From contig CAMXCT020006146.1 of assembly GCA_947184155.2 (NCBI GenBank), positions 211,183-275,182 of the forward strand: a stretch of DNA of 64,000 nucleotides, written 5' to 3'. This document shows, piece by piece, positions 48,060 through 57,914 of this stretch. Numbering within the stretch: the first letter of the stretch is position 1; each line of letters opens with the position of its first letter. The DNA comes from Cladocopium goreaui (Eukaryota > Sar > Dinophyceae > Suessiales > Symbiodiniaceae). The translations under genes and the position numbers were made by a program. The notes under the pieces were generated by a model. That model made no database searches, was not told the origin of the DNA, and worked only from the letters and a program-made list of their open reading frames with translations.

Positions 48060-49665
48060 TGGATGAAACAAAACGCAAAGCAGAATCAGTGCAAGTTGCT
48101 GTTCCTCCAACTGAACAGAGATTGATGCACACATGCTCACACACCTTCCTCATGCTGCATGGGGGTGCTCTGCATGTGTGATGGCATAAGGAAGGCCAGA
48201 CGTACATCAGTCAGGCCCTTCTCGAGCTCAGCGCAGAGAGTTGCCAATCATTTCATGGGATTTTTTCTTTACTGGAAAGACTTGTGAACAGGTTGCAGAA
48301 GATTCACACTGTTTCAGATGTCTGTGAACTGATCAGCTGACCACCGGCCGTGCTGGTTTTTGGTGTGTTTTTTGGGTGTTTATGTGTGTTGTGTTTTGTT
48401 TTTGGTCTTTGTTGTTTGCCCTTTTGTTTTACACGGTGACAGCTCAATGGATTATGTATCGATCCTACTCAGTTCTCTTTTGTATGCACATTGTCGTCAT
48501 GACTGATGTTGCCACTGCATTAATTCGGTGAATTTGCAAAATGCAATTATCTTTCCGGCTTGATAAACGACCTGGCATGAGCCATCTGGCGTTGGACGGA
48601 AAAAAAAAGGTTGCAGAAGATTCACAACAGAGCAAGCTCACATGTTTGGTACCACATGTTTCACATAGCGGTGCAGTTCATTGCGTTCCAGTGCATCACA
48701 AAGGACAAGCCAAGTGCATGTGCCAGGAGATTCTAAGTTTCATTGCATTTCTTGGACATGGGGAAGTGACAATACGTTGTGACCAGGAACATTCAACACT
48801 GGCAATTCAGCGCTTGGTTCAGCGTGCACGTCAGAGGCTCAATCTGAAAACAGTGATTGAAGATGCAAAGGTTGGTCATCATGGAGGAAATGCTGCAGTT
48901 GAGAAAGCAATCGACAGAGTCAGAAGACAAGCTTCAGTGTTTTTTTGCATGCATTGACCTCGAAGATTGGGTTTGATGTGCAGCCTCAACATCCTTTATT
49001 TGCATGGGCCTTTGTACATGCCAGTTGGACGCTTACACGTTTTGCAGTGAAAGCAGGTATGACTCCTTTTGAAGTGATTGCTGGACATGCATATCAATCC
49101 AAACTTTGTGCATACGGTTGTCCAGTGATGGTTTTTGTTGGAGATACTGTGAAACAAAAGGGTGATGCAAGATGGCAGCGTGGCATTTTCCTTACAAAGA
49201 CGTGGTCCAATGATATGTATCTTGTTGCAGTGGGTGGAACCTTGCGTGTGTCGAGATCAATCAAGATGCTCTTTCCTGACTGGAGTGAACATATGGACGA
49301 GTTTAGACAAGTTTTGAGGCAATCTTGGTAACAGAATTTTTCCAATTGTGCGAGGTGAACAGCCCTTTGCAACTGCGATCCCAGGCATTGATGATGAAGC
49401 AGCAGATGAACCTGACGATGAGGTCATTCCACCTCCTGTTATTGAAGATTTGGTCCCAACACCAGAAACAAGCAGACGTAACATGCCTCCTCCACCATGT
49501 GCAGTTGTGAGTGCACCTGCAAGCGTTTTGCCTGCAGCCCCCAATGATGCACAAGGTGGTGCAACCAACGCTGGTGATGCTGCAATGGCGCCTGCGCCAA
49601 CTATAGAGCACTCCAGTACCCAGTTTGAGTCTCCCGGGTCCAGTCACACCGGGAATGGAACTTGA
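48060..49665 (+). pseudogene. Copia integrase, frameshifted and interrupted
   Basis: The zinc-binding region reads HLPHAAWGCSACVMA followed by a TAA and GRPDVHQ. The core begins ISWDFFFTGKTCEQVAEDS (first catalytic Asp at about 48,259) and is split by SINE-like copy 3. After it, the frames read HSGAVHCVPVHHKGQ, EVTIRCDQEHSTLAIQ (second Asp), GHHGGNAAVEKAIDRV (the Glu helix) and, in a new frame, FAWAFVHASWTLTRFAV...TPFEVIAGH. The Pro-rich linker 49348-49665 connects to RT in a third frame. It is dead by at least four lesions. Confidence 0.8.
48291..48626 (+). mobile_element. SINE-like retroposon copy 3 with 18-bp target duplications
   Basis: Insert 48309-48608 (300 bp) between perfect copies of GGTTGCAGAAGATTCACA (48291-48308 and 48609-48626). 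It has a T/G-rich body, GGATTATGTATCGATCC and a 3' end AACGACCTGGCATGAGCC...GGCGTTGGACGG plus nine or more A. Removing the insert and one duplication restores the integrase frame, which proves insertion into a pre-existing gene. Confidence 0.92.
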
Positions 49666-51586
49666 AATTACAGAAACAACTGATGCTGTGGAAGCGTTGG
49701 AACCTGATGCAAAGAGGCCAAGGCTATCAACAATGCGTGTAGGTGCAGAAACGCTTGTGCATGTGGACGTTGATGCAGATGAATATTTTCAACAACTGGA
49801 GGAACTCACAACCGAGTACCCTAAGGAGCTTGTTGATGAAAGTGTTCATACAGGTTGGGACTATGACAATAGCATGCGTGAGATGAGTGAGAATGACCTG
49901 TGGCAACCGTTTTCTTCTTTGGAACCAATGTTGGATGCAGCAACAATGGAAAGGATTGATCTATATGCAGATCAGGTTGAGGTTGACAGGCTTCTGGAGA
50001 TGGGTGTGATAACCATCCATGAGAAATTCAGTGGAGAGCTTGGAACGCAACTCAGTGCAAAATTTGTGCGTTGTTGGAGACAGAAGACAAGGAAAACGAC
50101 AGATGCTGAAGGCAATGTGACTTCAGAAACACCTGGATGGCTGAGACGCTCACGTCTGGTTGCAAGAGAATACAATTGGCTTGATGTGAGGGACGATGTC
50201 TACAGCCCCTCATCCAACTCTGCAATAGTGAAACTACTGCCTGCGTTAGCGCTTACCAACGGATTCAACAACAACTGCGTGCTTGGAACCTTGGACATTG
50301 GAGATGCATTTTTGCAGGTGAGTCAGCCAATGCCCCGTGTTGTCAAGCTGGGCAAGAGTGATTTCATCATCTTGCGTTGTCTGCCTGGACAGCGTGATGC
50401 TTCCAAACTTTGGTACCACCATTTTGTGGAAACGTTGAAAAGCAAGTTTGACGCCGAAGTGTGCACAGAGCAACCTTGCGTGCTGAAGGTGAAAACGTTG
50501 GCAGCCATGGTTTTGCATGTTGATGATGTTTTGTTCATGGGTGATGAAGATTGGATCAAAACAACTTTTCTACCAGAACTGGAAAAGGAGTTCAGACTGA
50601 GCTCAACAGTTGTCAGCCGAGAACATGGAGGTCAATTCGAGTTTCTCAAAAGGTGTCATGTTGTGGATGCTGGGTATACGTGCGTGACAGTGTATCCAGA
50701 AGTCAAGCATGTTTGTGCAATGTTTGATAGATACAGCAAGGCCAATGGCAAGCCGCCTAAGTTGGTCAAAACACCATGTTCACCAGGAACCCCCTCAATG
50801 GATGCACAGCTGGATGAACCTCTCCCTCAACACCTGGCTGAGGAATTTCGATCTCTCGTTGGGATTGCAATGTATGTGAGTCAGGAAAGGTTTGATCTGC
50901 AGTTTGCTACAAAGACACTGGCGTCTAGTCTCAAGGAGCCGACCAAGAGGTCATGGGCTGAGCGAGGACGTTTGGTTGGATACATGAAATTCAGTGAAAA
51001 CTTTGCGTTGAAAATGAAGCAGCTGCAGGCTGGTACAACTTTTGAGGAAGCAATGAGAGATGTCAGTAACCAGAGTAGTTCAAACTGTGTTGAAACGTAC
51101 TCAGACTCAGACTGGTCAGGGAGATCAACATCGTCAGCAGTACATGTGGTGAACGGTTTGGTTGTTTGGTCAACATCTAGGAGTCAGAAATGCGTTTCAT
51201 TGAGTAGCACGGAAGCAGAATGGTATGCTGCAACTTCAGGCGCATGTGATGGTCTATTTCTTCACCATGTTATCAGTTTCTTGTGCGATGGAAACGTGAA
51301 ACCACTTGTCCTCCACACGGACAATTCAGCAGTGCGTATGTTGTCAAAGAAACTTGGTGCAGGTAGGTTGAGACACATACGTGGCCGTTTGCTTTGGCTT
51401 CAGGAAAAATCAAATGGTGGGGAGATTGACATCAAGCAAGTCAAGACCAACTATAACATTGCGGATCTCAACACGAAAGCATTGAACAAGGACAGATACA
51501 CGTGTCTTTTGTTTTTGCTCGGTTTTGTCTGCATGAACCAGTGGGAGAAATGGAGTTTTCAAGAATGGAAGCAAAGGAGTTGTTGA
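49625..51586 (+). CDS. Copia RT - RNase H
   Basis: 654 codons, intact. RT: WLRRSRLVAREYNW, ALTNGF, LGTLDIGDAFLQV (motif A Asp), LPGQRDASKLWYHHF (motif B region) and VLHVDDVLFMGDE at about 50,513-50,548. RNase H: VETYSDSDWSGRSTSS, SLSSTEAEWYAATSGA, LHTDNSAVRMLSKK and KTNYNIADLNTKAL. All canonical copia positions are present. It is the best preserved part of an otherwise broken element. The true start is inside the linker; the first Met is used only as a frame marker. It overlaps the downstream membrane ORF by 85 nt. Confidence 0.9.
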   Translation: MSLPGPVTPGMELEITETTDAVEALEPDAKRPRLSTMRVGAETLVHVDVDADEYFQQLEELTTEYPKELVDESVHTGWDYDNSMREMSENDLWQPFSSLEPMLDAATMERIDLYADQVEVDRLLEMGVITIHEKFSGELGTQLSAKFVRCWRQKTRKTTDAEGNVTSETPGWLRRSRLVAREYNWLDVRDDVYSPSSNSAIVKLLPALALTNGFNNNCVLGTLDIGDAFLQVSQPMPRVVKLGKSDFIILRCLPGQRDASKLWYHHFVETLKSKFDAEVCTEQPCVLKVKTLAAMVLHVDDVLFMGDEDWIKTTFLPELEKEFRLSSTVVSREHGGQFEFLKRCHVVDAGYTCVTVYPEVKHVCAMFDRYSKANGKPPKLVKTPCSPGTPSMDAQLDEPLPQHLAEEFRSLVGIAMYVSQERFDLQFATKTLASSLKEPTKRSWAERGRLVGYMKFSENFALKMKQLQAGTTFEEAMRDVSNQSSSNCVETYSDSDWSGRSTSSAVHVVNGLVVWSTSRSQKCVSLSSTEAEWYAATSGACDGLFLHHVISFLCDGNVKPLVLHTDNSAVRMLSKKLGAGRLRHIRGRLLWLQEKSNGGEIDIKQVKTNYNIADLNTKALNKDRYTCLLFLLGFVCMNQWEKWSFQEWKQRSC

Positions 51587-52590
51587 AACACCAAGTCAGA
51601 GCAGTACGTGAAAACATGGTAGACACCACGCCACACATGCCATGTTCACAGTCGAACAAGTTTGCAAAACAATTTCTCAGAGTTCTTTCCATGTGGAGTG
51701 TTTTGGGGATAGCCGATGGTTCTATGTTCTCCAGTTTGCTTGCGTTCGAAACAGACGCCTTCAAAGCCTTGAGCTGGTGGCACGGGATTCAGAGCCCAAT
51801 GGTTTTAGCAGTGATATGTGGTTTTATTTTCACGGTGGCGCTGGTGGCATATATGGTACCAACTGATGAAACTGAACCAGAACCTGAACAGCAAGCTGAA
51901 GAAGGTCCAATGGAACCGTCAACAGAACCTCAGAGCTCCAGGTATGAAGCAAATTCGAGATCGTTGGGATTGAAATACCCTGGAATTTTCGCAGATGTGA
52001 TGTTTCGTGCTGAAGCTATGCTTGTTTGGTTACACTTCAGATGCCAAGAGCGAATCCACCGTGGAAACAACGTTTTGGTGAATTCAGAAAGAAGAAATGG
52101 ATTGGTGGAGATGATCCACATGTTCATGGATCAACCAAGTGGTGATCAGCACAGACACATGAAAGACAGCCTGATCGCCATGACAGATCTGACAGATAAT
52201 GAAGAATCACCGCGCTTTCGACATACCGAACAACAAGTTAGGGATGAACTTGGACAAGCTTTTCAAGGATTCCAGGTTGGTATGAATCTGTTTGGACACC
52301 TTCGTCGTCCCAACCAAGAACAAGCAGCTGACAGTGATGATAGTGAGATTGCAGTGGAAACACAGGAACAGAGATATCACCGATACTGCCGATCAACACT
52401 ATCCGAGGTGTCAGACCCAGACACATGGATGGAGATGAACCATGAGTCGGAAGATGAACGCTATCATCGATATATGATGAGCGAAAGACATGAGGTATCA
52501 GACACAGAGAGATGGGATGAGCAACAGGCTGAGATGATGGCCGAAAACGAGGAGATAGCAAGAGGAAGCCAGAGAGAAGAAATCGAGTGA
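51547..52590 (+). CDS. Membrane ORF downstream of copia RNase H (env-like position)
   Basis: The open frame starts at 51502; the Met at 51547 (GEMEFSRMEAKE) is a reasonable start, giving about 347 codons. A hydrophobic segment PMVLAVICGFIFTVALVAYM (about residues 85-104) is followed by an acidic Glu/Pro-rich tail. Two related modules, QRYHRYCRSTLSEVSD and ERYHRYMMSERHEVSD, sit near the C-terminus, about 25 residues apart. Some plant copia elements carry an extra ORF in this place. The family is not recognised, but its intactness next to a broken integrase is notable. Confidence 0.6.
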   Translation, partial: EMEFSRMEAKELLKHQVRAVRENMVDTTPHMPCSQSNKFAKQFLRVLSMWSVLGIADGSMFSSLLAFETDAFKALSWWHGIQSPMVLAVICGFIFTVALVAYMVPTDETEPEPEQQAEEGPMEPSTEPQSSRYEANSRSLGLKYPGIFADVMFRAEAMLVWLHFRCQERIHRGNNVLVNSERRNGLVEMIHMFMDQPSGDQHRHMKDSLIAMTDLTDNEESPRFRHTEQQVRDELGQAFQGFQVGMNLFGHLRRPNQEQAADSDDSEIAVETQEQRYHRYCRSTLSEVSDPDTWMEMNHESEDERYHRYMMSERHEVSDTERWDEQQAEMMAENEEIARGSQREEIE

Positions 52591-53559
52591 GAAATGTGAT
52601 CCCGCAGCAAGCTAACATGATCTTGCTGGGGAGATTTCTTTTCAGAGAAGTTTGCATACCTGGCAAGAGTTAACGCGATCTCTTGCAGGTGGTGAGAGAG
52701 CCTAGGAACCATGGTGTTGCTGACGCGACGTCAGGATACCGTGATCTGATGTGACAAGCTTTTGGTTTGTATGAAATTCCACGGCCCTTTGCAGTGGGAC
52801 TTACACGAAGTCCACGTGGAATCGTTTCGTTTCTTTTGCTGTTTTTGTTTCACACCGTAGGTATAAACATTTGCAGTTTTGCTCCATCGACTAAAGACTA
52901 CTCATGGACCAAAGGCGGGGTATAGAAATGTTTTACCACTTTAGCCAGTATATACACCTGTGTATAGGAGTTTGCTAGTTGAAAACTACTCCAAACATTG
53001 AAACCAGTGAAACTCAAATCTCATGTCATGCAAGATGCATGAGCATGTGAAACGACGTTGCGTGCGAGGCTTTTTGGGTTCAAAACAGAGTTTTTAAATC
53101 TTGCCTTTGTCTCATAGTTCCTAGCCTTGTGCCCCTGCGGCCTTCTGTTTAGTTTTGTCGCCTTTCTTGTTTGGTGTTCGGGTGCTCTTGCCTAATGTTG
53201 CCGTTTTGTCTATCATTCTTGTTTTCAGGACCATGGAGAGATTACCCCAGATCTCGCACATCGGTACAATAGTTCCATGTCATAGGTGTCATAGGCGTCA
53301 TCATTTTCCAGTATCCAGCTTTTTCATAACCAATAGAATAAAGTTGTCAAACAATATCAACCAGTTGCTTTAAACATTATTAACCAGATGTTTGTCCAAA
53401 AGAAGGCTGCGCACTTGCACTTTGAAAGTGTTCACGTTCCCTCTTTTGATATTGTTAGATATTTGTCATGTCTGCACCCATGCATCATGGATGACACGCA
53501 CAAATCAGAGAAGTGTCATGAAACGGTTGCTGCACAACATGTGCACATATGCCGCTACA
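52591..53559. other. 3' flank of copia element, no gene
   Basis: No LTR copy could be matched within the window. Short frames only. The sequence at 52,590-52,720 has repeated TTCT/GCAAG words but no clear repeat. Confidence 0.45.
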
Positions 53560-54747
53560 AGTGGCTCTAGCGCCTTGGAAAACAGTTGCACTTGGTCCGC
53601 TCTGCCTTCTAACATGGCAGCGGAGCCCTATGGGGCCTTGCCTTGGATAGCTGCGGCGCTGGTGGTGGCGTGCGTAGCTCTGCTGCCTGGAGAACAACGC
53701 GGGCTACACCACCATCAATTCGATGATGTGGAGATGGGGCATCCCACTATGCGCTGGAGGAGCCCAATCACGATGGATCAGCCCGAACTTTGAATGGCTG
53801 GAACTACAAGGCCAGCCCCTGTGTACTTCCGCTTGGAAGACTGCAGAAACTGTACTTGCTCTTTTGGGTTGGAAGGTAGCCATGAGTGAGGACAAAAGGT
53901 TGCCTTTTGGAAAGAAATTCAATATGCTTGGCGCTGTGATTGACCTGAGCAAGTCTATGGAAGGAGTGGTACAGATTTCAAACAAGCCCTCGAGGATAGA
54001 GGAACTCCTTGCGTCGGTGAAGGAGTTAGCGCTAGGTGATGATTTCTCTGAGTCGATGCTACAATCCTTGAGGGGCAGATTGTTGTATGCAGCTGGAAAT
54101 ACTTTTGGCAGGTGCACACAGGTTGCAGTGCAAGCGCTTGGCAGAGTGGCAAGGCGCGGCACCAGCATTGCCTTGGACGAAGAAATGATCACTTGCATCG
54201 AGTTTGCGGTGCGCACTTTGGCGGAGTCCCTGCCTCGCACCATACATGCTTGGAGAGACGAATGGCCAGTGTTGATCTTCACTGACGGAGCCTGTGAGAA
54301 TGAAGGTGCAATTGTGACCTTTGGAGCTGTCATTTGTGATTCATCAACCAACTCCTACTTCTTTTTCGGGGATCACGTTCCTCGAAGCTTTGTGGATGCA
54401 TGGATGAAAGGTGGAAAGAAACAAGTTATTTTCCAAGCTGAACTTTTCCGATATGGATTGCAAAGGTGACCTGGAAGAACTTGCTACAAAGGAGGCAAGT
54501 GCTTTGGTTTTGTGACAACGAAGCAGCACGATCAGCAATGATCCGTTCTTATTCACCTTTGCTGGATAGCATGCAGCTTGTTAGACTTTGTGCCGCTGAA
54601 GACGTGGCTGCCCAATCCACTAACTGGTATGCGCGAGTTCCATCCAAATCAAATTTGTCAGATGCCGCTTCACGTTTGGACTTCAGCTGCTATGCACTCC
54701 TGGGATTCACAAAGGTGATGCCCTGTTATGCGCACGATCTTGGCTAA
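53560..54747 (+). pseudogene. DIRS-like RT C-terminus and RNase H remnant
   Basis: Degraded RT sequence with a catalytic-like HHHQFDDVEM around 53,710 shifts frame into 53723-54469: GWKVAMSEDKRLPFGKKFNM and LGAVIDLSKSMEGVVQISNK (thumb), ESMLQSLRGRLLYAAGNTFG, then RNase H with VLIFTDGACENEGAIVTFGA (first Asp). A further frame change near 54,467 leads to VLWFCDNEAARSAMIRSYSP and RVPSKSNLSDAASRLDF. The motifs match those at 30.3-32.9 kb. The 5' two thirds of the element are missing. Confidence 0.78.
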
Positions 54748-54759
54748 GTGGGGTGGTTG

Positions 54760-55022
54760 GCGTGGAACAGACTATGCCATATCGAAAGCGATAACAATCC
54801 CCGCTTGGAAAAAGAAAGATCACGTTTGTGCGAGTGACAGCAGTTGTTTTGAGATTTCGTTTGTATTTCGTGAAGCCTCGTTTATTGTTTAAGTTTTTGG
54901 TGCCTCGACTGTTTTTGATAAATATATTTATATATTGACCTTAGGGTGCAATATTTAATATATTTATGTTTTGTGTTTGTCGTTGCGTAGGGTAGGTATG
55001 AGGAGTTAACGCGCTGCAATAA
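54760..55022 (+). repeat. 263-bp direct repeat, inner copy
   Basis: Starts 13 bp after the RNase H stop. It matches 55425-55692 nearly perfectly: one 6-bp difference (ACTATGCCAT versus ACTATGCCTATGCCAT), one single-base gap near TTTTTGATAAA and CGCGCTGC versus CGCGTTGC. By position it could be B1 of split direct repeats. Confidence 0.95.
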
Positions 55023-55424
55023 GTCTGGTTTCACTTGTGATACCTCTTTATTGCGCAGCGTTCTAAGCGTAGTAGTACGCGTCTCCTCTCTGTACCTCTT
55101 CCCTCTCTACGCGCGCGTGTTTAGTCACGCTGCTTTTGGGTTCTCTTTGCTTGGGCTACTCACAATGGTGAGTGCACTCAACCCAAATGAAACTGTGCAA
55201 ACAAGTTGTGACTGAAACCTCACTTCTTTGTGTAGAGGTGTACTAGGTTGTTTAAAGGTATGTTCACAACTGTTTTACTTCAACAAAGGTTTGGAGAAAC
55301 GACTGTTTAAGTATCTCACGTCGGTATTGAATGTCACAATGGTGGCCATTTTGTTTTATGGGTGGGTGGGTGGGACCGTCCTGCCCCACGCGCGATGGTT
55401 TGACCCCCCCTCCGCATCCCACCA
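55023..55424. other. 402-bp spacer between direct repeats
   Basis: No gene. It would correspond to A2 if the end is of PAT/Ngaro type; A1 would lie in the missing 5' part of the element. Confidence 0.5.
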
Positions 55425-55692
55425 GCGTGGAACAGACTATGCCTATGCCATATCGAAAGCGATAACAATCCCCGCTTGGAAAAAGAAAGATCACGTTTGT
55501 GCGAGTGACAGCAGTTGTTTTGAGATTTCGTTTGTATTTCGTGAAGCCTCGTTTATTGTTTAAGTTTTTGGTGCCTCGACTGTTTTTATAAATATATTTA
55601 TATATTGACCTTAGGGTGCAATATTTAATATATTTATGTTTTGTGTTTGTCGTTGCGTAGGGTAGGTATGAGGAGTTAACGCGTTGCAATAA
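55425..55692 (+). repeat. 268-bp direct repeat, outer copy
   Basis: Second copy of 54760-55022. It abuts directly the truncated Gag of the next element, whose frame starts within a few bases of the repeat end. Confidence 0.95.
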
Positions 55693-56554
55693 TACGCATT
55701 AGCCAAAAAGACCTGAAGTTTTCCTTGGACAAGGGTCAGTGAAGGTTGCAGCAAAGATGCAAAGCCCTGACGCAAATGTTGCAGGTGAGATGAGGGTCAG
55801 ACAGGCTCTAAATCGCAGAGCCCGAGCCTTCGACCTTGCCCAGCTGTGCGCCTACACCACCATGGAAGCATGGCACGAGCGTGTTTTTGAAGTCCTACAA
55901 AAAGAACCCGCTCCAAACGCAATGTCAGTCACAATGCGCCAGCTGAAAGAGGCCGACAAGATGCTGTTCAGAAAGCTCGCTGAGAAAACCAGAGGAGCCT
56001 TGGCACAGCAACCAGATGGGTCCAAACCAATGGAAACCCATTTTGAGGCATGCGCTAACAATGCAGAAGTCCAGTTTTGCCTCATTCCAATGGTAAAAGG
56101 AGCACCAAGAGCCAATTCAGTTGATACCCCATCCCCTAAGCAGAAGGGGAAGGGAAAAGGCAGTGGAAAAGTCAGAAAGGATTACAACAAGCCTTCATAT
56201 GGTGCTGGAGCACAGCCGTTGCCGCCAAATTGCCATCAGATGACGCCACAGGGAAAGCCAATTTGCAATACCTTCAACAGAGGGACATGTGACTTCGCAA
56301 AGCCAGGAAAAGGTGCAAGAGAGGCTTTCATGTGTGCTGGCAGTGCTTCAAACCGAAGCCTTTTTCCGCATGTGACCATTCGTGACAGACGGCACCCCCT
56401 TTTTGGGGAGAATTTGGAGCAGCCACCAGGAAACGAGCCAAGTCAGTGCATAAGACTCCACCGCCCAAGCATGACACGTTGCAAAGTTTTTCCAGACGAA
56501 TCTAGCACCACTAGAGCGCTTTTTTGCGAAGTTTTGCAGGGTGTGGACGGCTAA
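55693..56554 (+). pseudogene. Gag with zinc finger, 5'-truncated
   Basis: The frame reads KDLKFSLDKGSVKVAAKMQS, homologous to the internal part of the Gag at 34.0 kb (DPKVSLDASGNIKITSKATA), then VTMRQLKEADKMLFRKLAEK, a KQKGKGKGSGKV tract, and PICNTFNRGTCDFAKPGKGA with the start of a Cys/His finger (C-x7-C). The part after the finger reads into unrelated sequence and stops at 56,554. The first 130 or so residues are absent because the neighbouring repeat replaces them. Confidence 0.72.
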
Positions 56555-56649
56555 GCCGTGCCGCCAAACAGTCTCGTTTCTGCATTTTTGCCAGTTGACG
56601 GACCCCGCAACGAACTCAAGGTTGAATGCCCAGTTTTGACCTTAGACTA

Positions 56650-57434
56650 GTGCGTACAGAAGAGCAGCAGTGTCTCCCTGACACCTACGACAGTTGGAGC
56701 CACCAGCTATCCATGTAACTTTGCCATGTGGCACAGGAAGCAGAGCCAGAGAGCGTCCTGTACCCGCTCACCTGGTAGCAAAGGGGGCACCACAGCCTCG
56801 GCCATTGTGCAACGTATCCCATCCTCTTGGGATGCCTGGGCTGACACACCATGAAAAACAAAGGGTTGAAGGTGCCAACAAGCTGGAAAAAATCGCGCTT
56901 GACTTGCTTGTCATTGCCGTCACTTTGTCATGTGTTTTCAGCTTGAAAAATCCTAGCAACTCATGGATGTGGAACGTTCTTGTTGTTTATGTCCAACAAT
57001 TCAATGATGAGCGTTTTCTGCAGGCCTGGTTGAACGTGTTTGCAGTCCAATTTAGTAACTGTGCGCATGGGGGAGAACGACCAAAACAGACCACATGGAG
57101 ATGCACCCATGATGTTTACAATCACCTGGCCAAGCCATGCCCAGGAGACCACGAGCATAAGCCCTACCAGGTTACCAAATCCTTTGGCACCTGGACCTTC
57201 GACACCGCAGCCACAAGTGAGTCCCGTGGTTGCTGTGCATCCGCCTTTGCCCAGCACTTCATGCAGAATTTTTCCCAGTGTTTTGACCTTTCACCCCCGA
57301 AAAAGCCCACACTGGGTCACACTCAAAATATACACCAAAAGACTTCAATCCCTGAGCACCCTTGCATAACCAACCAAACACCTCAACCACTTGATGAATT
57401 TAAGGTCCTTCCTCCACAATTTACAGGGGGGTAA
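56650..57434 (+). pseudogene. Methyltransferase-like domain, partial
   Basis: AIHVTLPCGTGSRARERPVP (PC motif), VAKGAPQPRPLCNVSHPLGM (same as QSQGAPQPPALRSADHPLGL at 30.9 kb), FSLKNPSNSWMW (ENP-like, Glu replaced by Lys), CAHGGERPKQTTWRCT and GDHEHKPYQV. The SAM-binding N-terminal motif is lost. After TWTFDTAATSES the frame changes. The Glu-to-Lys change at ENP would be expected to hurt catalysis if this is a real methyltransferase. Confidence 0.68.
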
Positions 57435-57452
57435 CAACGGGGAGGAACACCA

Positions 57453-57914
57453 GGAAAAAGAAGTATGGCATTTACTATACACCAGAGCAATTTAGAAAAA
57501 AGGGCCACTTCCATGACGCATCCGTTTGCAGACCAGGTCCAACCCTTCTTGAATTGCTCACAAAGGGTAGAAGCCATGTTGCCGCTCAGCGTTTAAACTT
57601 TGCAAAGAAGTTAGCATGCTGTTCGAAAGAACTTGTAACAGGGGAAGCCAGATACCTTGCAACCCTTCCACAGCATGCCCAAAGGAAAAGAAGTATGGCA
57701 TTTACCATACACCAGAGCAATTTATAAAAAGGGCCACTTCCTTGACGCATCCGTTTGCAGACCAGGTCCAACCTTTTGAGTTGCTCACAAAGGGTAGAAG
57801 CCATGTTGCCGCTCAGCGTTTAGGCTTTGCAAAGAAGTTAGCATGCTGGTCGAAAGAACTTGTAACAGAGGAATCCAGATACCTTGCAACCCCTCCACAG
57901 CATGCCAAAAAGTG
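57453..57914 (+). repeat. 230-bp tandem duplication inside pol
   Basis: Two head-to-tail copies (about 57453-57683 and 57684-57914) start AGGAAAAGAAGTATGGCATT and end CAGCATGCC. They differ at some ten positions and by small indels. The unit encodes the THPFADQVQP and YLATPPQHA segments of the region between methyltransferase and RT, so it is a duplication after the element died or during its decay. Confidence 0.93.

Larger units (their letters stand above)
48060..52590 (+). mobile_element. 5'-truncated Ty1/copia retrotransposon with extra 3' ORF
   Basis: Integrase, RT and RNase H in copia order on the plus strand, followed by a 362-codon membrane ORF. The Gag-protease part and both LTRs are missing or unrecognisable. 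A SINE-like insert lies inside the integrase core. It differs strongly from the minus-strand copia at 14-21 kb and lacks a methyltransferase-like domain in the part preserved. Confidence 0.82.

Noticed and set aside
48060-52720. Search for LTRs around the second copia element
   Set aside because: No direct repeat could be matched between its 3' flank (52.6-53.5 kb) and sequence upstream of 48 kb.
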